64,000 nucleotides of DNA from Dryomyza anilis (lineage: Eukaryota > Arthropoda > Insecta > Diptera > Dryomyzidae), in the NCBI GenBank assembly GCA_951804985.1, contig OX638130.1:7479259-7543258 (forward strand), read 5' to 3'. The stretch's first letter is position 1; every line of letters begins with the position of its first letter. The position numbers and the translations under genes are program-made. Of the stretch, positions 1 to 12,655 are shown piece after piece. The notes beneath the pieces are model-generated. The model was not told the DNA's origin and made no database searches. It saw nothing but the letters and a program-made list of their open reading frames with translations.

Positions 1-111
1 TAAACTATATGTTAATTTTAAATAAATGTTAATTTTAACTATATTTTAAATGTTCGTTTAAACTATATTTTAACCTAAATGTTAAACTATATTTTAATCT
101 TTATTTCTCAC

Positions 112-3100
112 CGTAATTTCATGATTTGGCTTCCAGTAGCTGGGCGCCACTTTATCCGCCAACCAGCCCGTCAGAGCGCGCGTTGGCTGTGCACCAATAC
201 TCGTAATAGCATCGCTGAAATACGAGACACCATCGAGAATCATTTGTGCGGAGTGTACAGGTCCCTTGGCGGTGATGTTGCCGCCCTTCCAGACATGCAC
301 AATCTCGGAGCTGCAAAGACAGACAAGAAGAAAAAACAATAAGTCTCTTGAAAATTGAAAAATATTTCAAAAATTAGAATTCAATTTGAATATAATTCTT
401 GAATTTTTATAAAATTCTTCAATTTGAATATAATTCATGAATTTGAATATAATTTTTGAATTTGAATAAATTCTTAAAATTGAACATAATTCTTGAACTT
501 GAATATAATTCTTGATTTGAAAATAATTCTTGAAATTGAAAATAATTAATGAAATTGAATATAATTCTTGAATATGAACATAATTCTTAAATTTAAATAT
601 AATTTTAAATTAGAATATAATTCTTAAATTTAAATATAATTCCTGAATTTTAATATAATTCCTGAATTTTAATATAATTCCTGAATTTTAATACAATTCC
701 TGAATTTTAATATAATTCCTGAATTTTAATATAACAAGAATTGGAATATAATTTTTGAATTTGTATATTTTATATAATTATATATTTTTTTTATTTACAT
801 TATAATTTTTAAACTCACCGCACTGCCGTAGCCTCCGGCGACTTGTTGCCCATCCAATACTGACGCGCGCGATAGATTTCGCCACAATGCGGACACTCGA
901 TGACAGGGCCCTTCCATGCGTATTTCGCCAAGCCATACCAGTGGCTGTCACTTTGCGCCTGCGTGCGTATGGTAACAATGACCTGTGTATTATAGAAAAA
1001 TAATACGAATTACATTTAAAAATTACATTTCTAATTCACGCAAGATCGCTCTACCTCTTTGCCATTGTTGTAGCAACTCTTGCACAGATAGACTTTATTC
1101 TCAAACTGATGCTGATAGTTGCACGGATGCGAACTCATGTGATTCTCGCCATCGAGCACATGACCCATCGAACGTTGACAGCGTCGACTACACGACTCGC
1201 AGTGTACCGTGCACGTAAAGTACTGTTCGGGAAATGGATTAATGGCTTTCTCAATGATTTCACCAGAAAACTTCAAATTTAAAGCCTTCATTGCCTTGAA
1301 CACAACGCCCGGCTGACGTGGTGAACGCACCGATGTATTTTCGATTTCCATGCGTATGGCGGCAATGATTTTGGTATAATCGGTGACACGATTATTGCTC
1401 GTCTGAATGCCAACGTAGCGCAACGAACTGAAGGCGTTTGTGTCCAGATTGAGGCGGGAGAAGGACTCGCGCAACATATCCTCGGCGCTCTCTTCGACGG
1501 CTGTTTTATTAATTAGATTTTTTTTTATTTATTTTAATTCAAAGTTTTCAAAAAAATCATCTCACTTACAACTCTCGAGCGGCTTTGTGTGACGCGTCTC
1601 GTGAAACACTAAAACAGCGGGACCCAGCGTCTTGGCGGTGCCGGGTATGGCCAGCGATTGTAGCGCCTGCGCAAAGTGCGAACAAAAGGCCTTGGAAGCG
1701 GTGCCCAGAAAGTCGTACATGTCGCTGTGTAGACGCTCAGAGCGCGTACGATAGATGACAATATCGGAAATTGCAAGAATCTGTAAAAAAATATAATGAA
1801 AATGAAATATTGAATATTTAAATAAAGTAAAACTTAAAAATGTTACCTTCATCAACATGCGCATGCGTCGATTACTCTTCGCTGTTGTGCCCAGCAACCC
1901 CTCCGTGTCGAGACACAAAACGCCCAACTCATGCTGCATCGCTGCGTACACGCCCACCGTACAAGAGTCCTGTTCCGGTGATGTTTTGAAAATTTCCTCC
2001 CCGCCAAAGAACGTATGATTCATGGTGTGCGATTTGCCATCGCCGGTGTTGCCAAATATTGAGATCACTTTGATTTTGTCAGTCTCTAGGCAACGTAACT
2101 TTTTGCAGAATAGCTCTGGCGTTACAATGTGCAGATTTTCGTTGGCATCCATGAGCAGAAAGGAGCGTCCGGTGGAATGATCGTGTACCTCATACTGTTC
2201 GCTGGTGAGTGTTGGTATAATGGGTATGGATTTGAAGTCGGTATCGTTTACCAGATCGGGTATCATGGCGTCGTCCTAAAAAAAGACAGATCAATAAGAA
2301 AAATAATCGATTAGTACTTTTTAAAGATATATGTAAAATATTAAATCATGGTAGTTTTAATAAATTACAATTTACTCATAGATGTATATGAGGTATTTGA
2401 ACATAAGTGTTCAGGTCACCGGTTACAATCGACCGATCATGACCATTTTTAAAACAAGGCAGCGTAGGTATATAATTCATCAAACATTGGAGTTTCATTG
2501 AACTAGCTCTTCTGGTTTTCCTGTAATCGTGATTACAACAGACAGACGGACATTACTAAATAGACTCTATAACGGACACATGCCTTCTTGTAACACTCCA
2601 TTGGGTGTTACAAATGAATAACCAAACTGAGTATACCATTTCACTCTTAATTTAAGGTATAAATATGTAAAAAATCAGATCATACCAAGTAGTTTTTATT
2701 TTTATATTGTTTCAATATAGATACACTAAATATGGACGGTGGAAAGTAATCGAAAGTCTCACTTTAATGTGTTAATAGTATCAATGGCGCATAATCATAG
2801 ACAATTCAAATTCAATTAAAAAAAATGACTTTTTTGACAAATTTTATATAGAATAAAATACAAAAAAGCTGATTTTAAATTTCACTTTAAATTGTCTATG
2901 ATTACGCGGTAATGAAATTTGATATATTAATTTCAATTTGTACGTTGTATAATTATTTAATAATTCTACAATTCTCTTAGTAAATGAATAAAATATAAAA
3001 ATAATACCACAGTTCAATAAACTTAAGCCTTTCGTAGATAAGTATTTCGGTAAAAATTACGCAGTTAAAAGCAAAACAATTTAGCACAGCAAAATACGTT

Positions 3101-6100
3101 TATTTAATGAAAAAGTATCTTTTAACAACAGTATTGATACCAAAATTGCGACGAGAACGAAGCAAAACAATTTATCACAAAAAATATTAAAATATTTTAT
3201 TTTTCAAACATGTACAACAGCTGTTAATGGGAAATACTTGAAGAGAAGAACAAAACACTTATTAAACGGTCGACTCTCAATAGGTGGCTCTCAATAGCAA
3301 AAATTTGGAATTACTTTATGCATTACTTATAAATTATTGTAATAAAACCGTAACAAAAGGGTTAAAAAAAACTATGAAAAAGTAGCATTGTTGCAAATTT
3401 ATTAGGTTCAAGATCAGCAACTGATTTTTGTATAATTATCTTGCCTTAATCCGTTCACAACTTCCCTAATAGTTTACATTTCTATTAGGGTAACTTTGAC
3501 GAAAAGTCTTCAATTCAAGCAGCAAAATATAGAATGTGATCGTGAATAATAATTACAAAAAATAAATAAAAATAAATACTATATATAAATATAAAACCGC
3601 ATAACTACTTGTGGTGTCATTTGTAAACATAGAAACCACACACAATTAGAAAAAGAAACAGAAAAATTATAAAAAAATATTTTGTTATGGGAAATGTGCA
3701 CAAAAAAAAACATATTTATGTTAATTTTGTGATAAGTTATTTTTAATAAGAAAAAATATGTTTATTAAATATAAGACGTCTGTGATCTTTAATGGCAAAG
3801 TTAATCGACAAGTCCCAACAGTTTACATATCAAAATGCGCTTTGTGCAAAATATGGAGTCCAGAAACTCACAACACACGAAAAAATGAGTAGGGAATTGA
3901 CTGATAGTCGTGGATCCAATGTTGGTGAAATGTAATTCATACATACTAGGGTCTCATTTGTTGTATTTTTTCGATTTTTAGCGCTCTCACCAAATCTAGA
4001 AAACCGTGCCGTGCCGCAAGGACGTCTAAAATTCAGACTATGAAGAAATTTTTGACTATACAAAAGTAAATATTTTAAATAATCAGTTTTGTATAAAGCT
4101 TAATTAATTTTCATTAATTTGGCATACAATATACTGTACCTGTATTTTGTGTTTAAATCCAATAAACATTTGCCGTTAAATTAAAATGGTTTGTAAGTTT
4201 AAATCAAGTATTTTTCTCAATTTATTGTGTTGAGAATAGCATGGATGTAAGTTGTAAAATATAGCATTATCCATCAAAACGTCTATTTTTCAAAATATTC
4301 ACGCATATCGTAGTTGAAGAAAACTTTGATTTCTATTTGAAATACACTAATACTATGCACTTGTTAATGGCTGGAATTTTAGCCTATATATTGTGGATAT
4401 TCACACTTATATCATAGTTCAAAAATAGCACTTGATATTCATATTAAACTACACAATAAAACTACACTTGATGATGATAAAAATTCTCAACATATTCGTA
4501 TACTACATTTTTCTGTATCAAGACAATAAAAAAAGGGAATTGGAAATATAAAAAGGAAGTGAAAAGGAATATGCATGTTAAATCGCAAAAGTATTAAATA
4601 TTGGTAATTATTAATAAAGGGTTTTTCAACAGGGACGCTACAAAAGTAGAGCGACAGAGACAGCAAACGACGCCATATTTCTTGCCGTTCTTTTGACATT
4701 TCTCTTCAGTAAGGTTTGCCATTTCATGATGGAAAAATATACGAATTCGAATTTCGGTAGTAAATTTTAATAATTTCGACTCGTTGTTGGCTCATATATC
4801 TTTCCATCATGAAATGGCAATCCTTACTGAAGAGAAATGTCAAAAGAGCGGCAAGAAATATGGCGTCGTTTGCTGTCCCTGTCGCTCTACTTTTGTAGCG
4901 TCCCTGTTGAAAAACCCTTGAAAAAAACTTTTGTAGCGCTCTTCTTGAAAATCACTTTAGTTCTGTTTTCCGGGTATCCGTGGTTCCATTTTCATAAAAA
5001 GGTACATGATGTTGCGGGTTTTTGGACACCGTTTCCAGAATTTCGTATTTGATAATTGAGACGCAACATTTGATGAATTTTGTAGTTATTAATGATATGG
5101 CGACTATAATTGTGATTGTTTATAATATTCAAACTCGAATGAAAAACATTGAAACATATTTTTTCTGTTTGAAGTCTGAGAGCAAACGCCTTGCATAAAA
5201 AAGAAAATAAAAATAAAGCATACATTTCACTTCAAACCATTTTCAAGTCAATTTCTAGTGCATTACAAGTGTAGAAAGTATAGTTTTGAAATAATTTTTG
5301 TACAAGTTTTTAATAAGGGTAGAATATTCTATGCTAATGAGCTTGTAGAACATATTGATTTCATAATGTTTGATAAAGTGACTAGATTTAGTCACTTGAT
5401 TTTATACTTTTTAATATAGTTACTACAGTTTATATGAACTATTTTATATAGTTATACGCAAGTCTTTATAATTCATGATTTCGACATATTATTAAAGCTT
5501 GGGGAATAGCCAAAAAATATTATTGAAAATAAAGAAAATAAAAAAAAATATATTTGCTAAGGCTTGACGAAATTTTTATTGGGTATAAAAAATAAATAAT
5601 CCTTAGATGTCTGATTTTATTGCTGTACAAAACAATCGATAACTCGGCAAATCATCGAAATATCGTAAATTTTGTATTGCAAACAGTTCCAAAAGATTGT
5701 TTGCACGAAATATTTTTTGAATATACAAAATTTCACCTCCTAGTACAATTTTCAATTACCTTGCGGTACGGCACGTGATCTCGTTGTGTGCACACTTAAT
5801 TTTTTTAGTGCTAATTAACAATTTAGAGGGTGAGACATAACTAATACCCTAATACAAACTAAAATTGTTATATTTCATTTGATATATTTAATTTCGTCAT
5901 CCGTTTGTGATAACGAAATGGAGGCGTGGCAGGTAGGGAAAAGTATAAAATTCTTAATCGGTGTCACCTACACCTGTCATGTTATATATGTTTGTTGTAG
6001 TCACAATTATAGAAAAATCAGAAAAGCTAGATTAATGAAACTCAGGAATTATATTACTCGCATACCTAGGTTGTCAGGTATTGAAAATGGACGTGTTCGG

Positions 6101-7646
6101 TTGATTGTGACTTGCGATACACCTAATTTTGTGAAATATAGCATTTAAATCAACGAAATTATTTTCTGTTACCGGTCGAAGTGAATTATTTTGGTGAGAC
6201 AAACCTTTTACTTTTTGTCAAATATATAAATATCATAAAAAATATCGAAATTCGGTACACCTATCCAAAGGAATTCGCAGTATGTCTGGCGATTTCTGTA
6301 TGCATGGCGTCGTCTGACATACTTTAAACGGAAGCCACGTTTAATTTTATTTTCTTCGCACATGGTTTAAATTGCTCTAACAATTCTTACTTCTTGCTTT
6401 TTAAATTCTTAAACTCTCCCTACTCCTTTCTTTATCTACCCCATAGGAAATATTCCGACCTAGTTCGAACAGTAACCAATGTTTTCTTCAATACATGCTC
6501 TACAAATTCGAATTACGAGATCATTTATAATGTAGCAGTAATTTAGAAACATGACTAGTTCCATGCTCCACTTACGAAGTAATCAAAATAATCAAAACTA
6601 CCCTCCCTTACCCACTGATTACTAAAAAATGTGAAAATGAAACAGATACTTGTTATTTTTTTTGTATTTATCTGATGTCAATTGATTTTTAAATTATAAA
6701 AAAAAATCAAAAATTAAACGAATTTAAAAGCTATTGAAATGTACGCGCTTATATTTATTAATGATAAAAATGGAAAGGAGTCATTCAAAATACATGAATT
6801 TGTCTTACATATTGCTGTTTTTCAATTTAGATCATGTGGCAATTGCAATAGGTCTTCATGTATGTGTAAAAGTAAACAGAATTCAATATTGAGATTCCGA
6901 CGCGTTACGATTCGTTAAAGGCCAAATCGCAACGTTGCGTTAGATCGGTCGTCCGTTTACCGACTTTGGCCATGCGTTGCTCAGGCGTTACGATCTGTGT
7001 TCCCCCAACGCATCAGCACAGTTTTCCAATTACGCATTTCACAATTAAGCATTGCGTTACGGTTGCGTTTCGAACCGTTTTTTCTTATTCGCATTAAAAA
7101 TACAATTTTCGGGCACTAGAAATCAATTTTTTGGTCAAACAAAATTATTGTTATTGTTTTCAAATACATTTCTTAAGGAAACTAAATTCTATGAAATAAC
7201 GATTATTAGACAATTGTCAAATGGACGACCTAGTAGAGAGTAGCTCTACTTTTGCGTTCCTGATGCGTTTACAATATTTGTGAGAATTTACGATAAAACG
7301 CATGAGGTCTTCTTTCGATTTGAATCATTGGTTTCTATTGATTCTACTTTTTCTGTCAACGCAAACACGACCTAACGCAACATTGCGATTTGGTCTTAAT
7401 AATTAGGCAGTTATCGACTATGTAAAGATGCTATTTCCTATTGGGTATTTTTGAAAAAAAAATATTTAAGAATCAAGAAATAACTAAAATTTTTAGGTAC
7501 TTAAATTAATTCAATATGTCCATGTGAAATATTTATCTCTTATAGATCTTAAAAATCTATTACAATAAACAAATAATTCAATAAATTTTGTATCTTTAAT
7601 AAATTTATTCACCGCTTACCTCCGATATAGATCTGAGAAAAGCCAT
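112..7646 (-). CDS. ZFYVE1: ZFYVE1/DFCP1-like protein, N-terminal part (runs off the left edge)
   Basis: Exons in transcript order: 7646-7620, 2275-1847, 1780-1570, 1500-1040, 982-819, 310-112. All joins are GT-AG with matching phases and give 497 codons. Seen: a nucleotide-binding loop GNTGDGKS at about residues 84-91, then HTFFGGEEIFKTSP, CTVGVYAA, LDTEGLLG, SDIVIYRTRSERLHSDM and GPAVLVFHET; then a Cys-rich module (FTCTVHCESCSRRCQRSMGH), a second CxxC module (ECPHCGEIYRARQYW) and EIVHVWKGG. This order follows vertebrate ZFYVE1 closely. Known: the family has a GBP-like NTPase region, an ER-targeting segment and two C-terminal FYVE fingers binding PI3P, and acts at omegasomes and lipid droplets. 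The FYVE fingers would lie left of base 1 and are not seen. The start MAFLRSISE at 7646 has a good fly context (CAAAATGG) and splices in phase to DDAMIPDL. The N-terminal B-box-like region of human ZFYVE1 is not apparent. Family confidence is high; the first exon is less certain. Confidence 0.85.
360..760. repeat. Degenerate 18-19 bp tandem repeat in a ZFYVE1 intron
   Basis: The intron between the 819-982 and 112-310 exons is mostly a degenerate array of AATATAATTCTTGAATTT-like units. About five near-identical 19-bp copies (TCCTGAATTTTAATATAAT) lie at roughly 641-735. No coding potential is seen. Confidence 0.8.
2276..4614. other. Large first intron of ZFYVE1, left part
   Basis: AT-rich DNA with no convincing exon. 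It holds a fragment of a dispersed repeat at about 2400-2600 (CAGACAGACGGACATTAC), a small inverted-repeat element at 2787-2907, and a short hairpin CCCTAATAG/CTATTAGGG near 3460-3490. Confidence 0.6.
2787..2907. mobile_element. Small inverted-repeat element (MITE family 'ATAGACAATT')
   Basis: Left end GCGCATAATCATAGACAATT and right end AATTGTCTATGATTACGC are inverted repeats of each other. Related ends recur at about 19,520-19,558 and 60,690-60,730, so this is a dispersed family. It has no coding capacity; the superfamily is not determined. Confidence 0.65.
4615..4959. mobile_element. Fold-back MITE of the Tc1/mariner element, copy 1
   Basis: Long inverted repeat with arms of about 150 bp. 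The outer left end is AAAGGGTTTTTCAACAGGG, and the right side carries TTTTGTAGCGCTCTTCTTGA. TA lies at both outer edges. The arms include the first codons of the transposase (ATGATGGAAA...). It lies in the ZFYVE1 first intron. The right terminus is mutated relative to copies 2 and 4. Confidence 0.8.
4960..6914. other. ZFYVE1 first intron, middle part
   Basis: AT-rich, no recognised gene. An 89-codon open frame at 5879-6148 shows no family motif. A fragment at about 6240-6270 (ATTCGGTACACCTATCC) matches the dispersed repeat found in fuller form at 33.5 and 48 kb. Confidence 0.5.
6915..7399. mobile_element. TTAA-flanked TIR element (piggyBac-type MITE candidate)
   Basis: TTAA lies at 6915-6918 and 7396-7399. 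Directly inside are inverted ends, left GCCAAATCGCAACGTTGCG and right CGCAACATTGCGATTTGG, with about 30 bp of recognisable similarity. The interior of about 480 bp has no transposase. The TTAA duplication is typical of piggyBac-like elements; the assignment rests on that alone. Confidence 0.65.
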
Positions 7647-8966
7647 TTTGACGGAAGTTCTACAACCGGCAATGCAGTTATAACCTGTTGCCCAATTGTA
7701 GAGCAATTGAAATACGTGACAAGTGCAACACACAGGGAACAAGTTGAACAATTCACTTAAATAGTATTATTAAAACACTTTACAATAAACTTGATTTTTT
7801 ATACAATATTCAAATATTTGCAAATAACTGAAATATGCAAACAATAAGTCGCACAAAATGTGCTAAGTACTGGGTGGTTTGAGGTAGTTCAGTGATTGAA
7901 GAAAATAACAAAACACAGTCGCATGTAGAAAAATTTGCACATTTTTCAGATGTAAAATATTTTTTATAATTTGCATTATTTGTGTGAATTTTACATTTTT
8001 TAAGCAAAGTACTTTTAATAAATTAATTTAAAAACATTTTAATTATTGTTCAAATTTTAAATATTTATTAAAAACTTAAAATATAAAAAAATATAAACTT
8101 GTTTTTATATAAAATAAAACTTTTATTTATGTTTTATAAATTTTCATTACTTTATTATTATTTTGGTGTTAGATTGATTGTTTACTTAAATTTTTTAAAA
8201 CTTCACATATTTACAATAATTTTATTATCAACTTATTTATGTTTTTAATTTTATTTATTTAAAACTTTTCTGCTTTTTAATTTAATTTTATTTATTTAAA
8301 TTTTTTTTTTTTTCAATTTTATTTATTTAAAACTTTTTCAATTTTATTTATTTAAAACTTTTTAAATTTTATTTATTTAAAACTTTTATTTATTTGTAAT
8401 ATTTATATATTTATAACTTTTATGTATTTAAAGTTGTTTTTATATTTTTAAAAATCCTTTCTTTATTTAAACAACATATTTCACAAAATGGTATCAATTA
8501 AAACTTAACCGAAACTGATAGACAAATGCAAAACACAGCCCGTCCGTCTGTCACGTCATTTACGTATCACACACAGAACGAACTACGATAAACGTTCCAT
8601 TAAAAAAAAGACGCAGATTTTTCAATTCAATTCCATTCAATTTCATGTCATTGTCGCTTACTGTTCTGCCTTATTTTGTTGTTTGTTTTTATTTATTGTT
8701 GCCGGAATCTTATTATTTTATTTTATCGTTAATTTTTACATTCTGCAATCGTAATTGCAATACGTCTGTATTATCGTAAGATAAGAGGCTTTGTGCAGTG
8801 AAGACTATGTAGTATAAGAGTGCGTTGTTTGAAGAGTATTCTGTTTATAGAGAGAGAGAGAGTTCTTATATGTACACAGAAAAAAATTGTCTAAATTTTC
8901 AATTTTTCTAAACTATGCAGATCAATTTAACTAAAAAAATAAAAAATCAACACATATTATAATTAA
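7647..8966. other. Upstream of the 7.6-kb ZFYVE1 exon; AT-rich and T-rich tracts
   Basis: Immediately upstream of the ATG at 7646 is ordinary leader-like sequence; an AG acceptor (GGGCAACAG) about 50 bases upstream may mark the start of this exon. From about 8040 to 8480 is a degenerate TTTATTTATTTAAAACTTT array. About 8520-8600 is a more complex stretch that could contain a promoter. No gene is identified. Confidence 0.45.
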
Positions 8967-9314
8967 TAAAGGGTTTTTTTTAACAGGGACGCTACAAAAG
9001 TAGAACGACAGGGACAGCAAACGACGCCATATTTCTTGCCGCTCTTTTGACATTTCTCTTCAGTACGGTTTGCCATTTCATGATGGAAAGATATACGAAT
9101 TCGAATTTCGGTAGTAAATTTTAAATAATTTCGACTCGTTATTGGCTCGTATATCTTTCCATCATGAAATGGCAAACCTTACTGAAGAGAAATGTCAAAA
9201 GAGCGGCAAGAAATATGACGTCGTTTGCTGTCCCTGTCGCTCTACTTTTGTAGTGTCCCTGTTGAAAAACCCTTGAAAAAAACTTTTGTAGCGCTCTTAT
9301 TGAAAAACCCTTTA
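8967..9314. mobile_element. Fold-back MITE of the Tc1/mariner element, copy 2
   Basis: Same organisation as the copy at 4.6 kb: TA, AAAGGGTTTTTTTTAACAGGG at the left, a long palindrome containing the transposase start, then AAAAACTTTTGTAGCGCTC and GAAAAACCCTTTA at the right. It is intact at both ends. Confidence 0.8.
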
Positions 9315-10293
9315 CAAACCATTAGCTGCATCAATTAATGATTAGTGTTAACATAACAAACTTTTCGTAAACATAGCAACAACATCTTTTTATATATATA
9401 AAAATGAAATGTCCTGTGTGTGCCAGAGCATCATGGGAGAAGAATAGACGGATTTGCCTGAATTTTTTGCATTTTGTTGCAAGAGAGGATTAGGAAAAAA
9501 GAAAAGTCGGAAAAACCCAAAGGAAAAGCCGGAAAAATGAAAAAATCTAAATTTGACCTATAGAACTTGAAATTTGGACAGGGTGTTGAATTCCCAACGT
9601 AAGAGCGCACTACGATGGGATTTTCTGAAATTCGTCTCCTAAGGTTCAAAAGTGAGCGTGGAAAAACTGAACTTTATATTCAAAATATCTGTATAAGATA
9701 GTCACAGTCATGAAATTGAGCTCAGTAATGTATTTTGTTGTTGTTTATATTTTTGCTAAATGTGGACGGAATTTGATAAAGGGAAGTGGCACTTCCCATA
9801 TAACCATAACTTTAAAAATGCTATAACTTCTTACCAGAGTTATGAAAATTGAAACAAAGGTTCATATTAAAAATGTAGAATCGTCAAGTAGAATGTGGAC
9901 GGGATTGTATAAAAGGGCGTGGCACTTTTCATATAACAAAAACATTAAAAATGCTATAACTCCTGACATACTAAGAGTAGAGTTATAAAAATCAAATAAA
10001 ACGTTTATATTTAAAACTCCGATCATCACGTAGAATATGGACGGAATTGGACAATGAGGCGTGGCAATTGCTATTACTCTTTACCTACTAAGAGCAGAGC
10101 AAAATATTATATTAAACATTGTAATCGTCACGTAGAATCAGGGCTGGAAAAAGTCCGGATGTTTTTTTAAATCCACTCCACCAGATTTTTTTTGGTTTTT
10201 ATTCGATTTTATTGGATTATTTTGGATTTTATTGAATTTTTTATTTGATTATTTATTAATAACATAATTTCAATAGGATTTATCTGTTAGTTA

Positions 10294-11150
10294 TAAAGGG
10301 TTTTTCAATAAGAGCCGCTACAAAAGTTTTTTTTTTAAATAAAACAAACACGGTTTTGAATATCAATGAAATTCTTTATTCCTGTAAAAGTACGTTCGAT
10401 GCCATTATGTATGGAACTCGATTTCTTTTGCATGGCCACCACGGGCACGCTTGCAGAAGTCCAGACGCTGAACCCAATTTTCGACGGTTTTCAAGCATGA
10501 ATCGGCCGATACTGCTGCAATTTCACGTTCGATATTCGTACGAAGTTCATCAATCGTCCCTGGCTTGTTGGCATAGACCATAGACTTGACGTAGCCCCAC
10601 AGAAAATAGTCTAACGGCGTCAAATCGCACGACTGGACCATTTCGTGAGATAACACGTTCTCAAAACTTGGTTTCCAATAAATTGATTGTGGCCTGTTGG
10701 AACCACATGTCCTCCAAGTCCATATCATCTAATTGGGGCCAAAAATATTCGGTTATCATTGAACGGTAGCGATTCCCATTCACAGTAACGTGGCGGTCTT
10801 GATCATCAGGGAAGAAGTACGGCCCAATGACGCCGCCGGCCCATAAACCGCACCAAACCGTAATTTTTTTCGTGATGCAATGATGACTCATGGAGTACGT
10901 GTGGATTGCTGTCTGACCAATAATCAGCCTGAAATGAGCCTCATCGCTGAAGATGAATTTTTGATTTTTTACACTCGAATTTCGGTAGTAAATTTTAATA
11001 ATTTCGACTCGTTGTTGGCTCGTATATCTTTCCATCATGAAATGGCAAACCTTACTGAAGAGAAATGTCAAAAGAGCGGCAAGAAATATGGCGTCGGTTG
11101 CTGTCCCTGTCGCTCTACTTTTGTAGCGTCCCTGTTGAAAAAACCCTTTA
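10294..11150 (-). mobile_element. Defective Tc1/mariner element with transposase remnant
   Basis: TA lies at both edges with terminal repeats AAAGGGTTTTTCAATAAGAG (left, transposase 3' end) and GAAAAAACCCTTTA (right, 5' end). It is 857 bp and internally deleted. The right end is the source of the inner arms of the fold-back MITEs at 4.6, 9.0 and 19.6 kb; the left end matches their outermost termini. Confidence 0.85.
10405..11038 (-). pseudogene. Broken Tc1/mariner transposase
   Basis: It begins MMERYTSQQRVEIIKIYYRN at 11038. After about 20 residues a large internal deletion joins it to the catalytic core (FSDEAHF, TVWCGLWAGG, VNGNRYRSMITEYFWPQL). A second small deletion follows WFQQ and removes the segment where the family has its second catalytic Asp. 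A frameshift is present near 10,675. The remainder reads LTPLDYFLWGYVKS and ends ARGGHAKEIEFHT at 10405. The core motifs and C-terminus are typical of insect mariner-like transposases. It cannot be functional. Confidence 0.85.
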
Positions 11151-11735
11151 CCTCCCACCCTTTCGATGACAAGAACTGCTAAATAACATCTTTTTAAAGA
11201 ATACTTTGTGGAAAAAATGCACAGTGTTGGATCTGGTAGCCGTTTTCTTCTATATACTGAATTAGTCATATGGACGAGAAAATGAAACGGCCTAAGTGCC
11301 TGATCAAATCTATTTTGAATGTCCTCTTTATAACACGACAACTCTTCAGAACCTATTAGATTCAATCAGTATCTATCGCTTTCATAATTGCCATAGAATT
11401 GACTCGAATTAAATCCATGGTTTCGGCGACAACATCATTAAATTATTTGGATCTACATAAAGGCCTAAGTTGGGTAAAATGCAAAAACTCCTGACTTACT
11501 AAAAGCAGAGTTGTACAAATCGAAACAAAGGTTAATTTTTAAAAATGTTAATAGCCACGTGGAATGTGAGCGAGATTAGAAAAAGGGGCATGGCTCTAAA
11601 CTTGTTGTGGAAAAAGCGACGTAGACACGCACTAAAATGGGAAAAAGGGGCGTAAATGTATCCATTTTTATAAACGATATAGTTTTACAATTACAAAAAC
11701 TTAGCACGGGCGAAGCTGTGAACGGGTCCAGCTAT

Positions 11736-12655
11736 TGTTTATATAATTAATATGTTTGCTAATGTAATAAATAATAAAAATTCATATTTTTAATTTAATA
11801 AAAACATTAGCTAAAATAATAACACAGTGCGGCAAAATGACATCTTTTTTAATCAAATTATTTTGCTGCAACAACAAAATAATTTGTTATAGAATGATAT
11901 AATATTGTTAACTAAAGAAATACGTTGAATGAAATATTTTAAACATTTAGTAATATTATTCGTAATATAAATTAATTTATTCAATTATATATTTATTATC
12001 TTTAAACAGTATTTTAAATTATTTGCTGTATTTGTTCCTCTTTTTAACGGGGTAAAACGAGCAAAAAATTATTAATTTCTTAAAAAGAGTAATGTTTATA
12101 ATGAGAATGAAGTTAATATAGAGCGCGACAATGCATTTATAGCGCGCATATATATTACTCGATATGTATGTCTTGTGTATATCTGACAATCGTAGCGTAT
12201 TTCTCTTTAAACAGACAGAAAGACAGAACACAAAACAAAACACTCAGAGATCATCGACTGACATAAAGCAAGGTTATTACAATATCCTGAAGTGGAGTGG
12301 TGGTCAATGTTCGTTCGAGGCATATATATTTTATAAAGTTAAAAATAAAATGTGCGCAAATTGTAGGCAACAAGTCTCGAAATTTTGAGCTACTGCATTT
12401 TTACGCTACATAATTTCAAAAATTAATGCGCACATTAAACTTTGACACTATAGCAATATGACGTATAGGTTTCTTTTTAATTTGTTGTTTTATAAAATAT
12501 ATTGCATGCTTTGCAAAATATTTTTAAATATAATTTTAATTGAAATACGTACGTCATTGTGTTTCGGACGTATTCAATAAACTTCATTAGCAGCTGGAAA
12601 AAATTATTTACTGAGGAAATGTTTTTCGAAATTTTAATTTTTGTTTTTAATTTAT
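11736..12655. other. AT-rich non-coding stretch
   Basis: No gene or clear repeat structure recognised; open frames of 70-110 codons here lack codon bias and family motifs. Confidence 0.45.

Larger units (their letters stand above)
9385..11735 (+). mobile_element. Helitron-like element, non-autonomous, interrupted by a Tc1/mariner element
   Basis: The start TCTTTTTATATATATAAAAA is preceded by A. The far end has a short GC-rich stem-loop (GCACGGGCGAAGCTGTG) followed by GGGTCCAGCTA. These resemble insect Helitron 5' and 3' ends, although the terminal CTRR is not clean. The interior has about 120-130-bp degenerate repeats (GCTATAACTCCTGACATACT with GTGGACGGGATT) near 9770, 9890, 10,030 and 11,555. 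No Rep or helicase coding is seen. The Tc1/mariner element at 10,294-11,150 splits it. Confidence 0.5.

Noticed and set aside
5879..6148. 89-codon open frame in the ZFYVE1 intron
   Set aside because: No family motif, no splice support, AT-driven codon use.
10880..11182. 100-codon plus-strand frame (and similar frames at 4837, 8963, 19562, 19785)
   Set aside because: Antisense or palindrome shadows of the Tc1/mariner ends, not genes.
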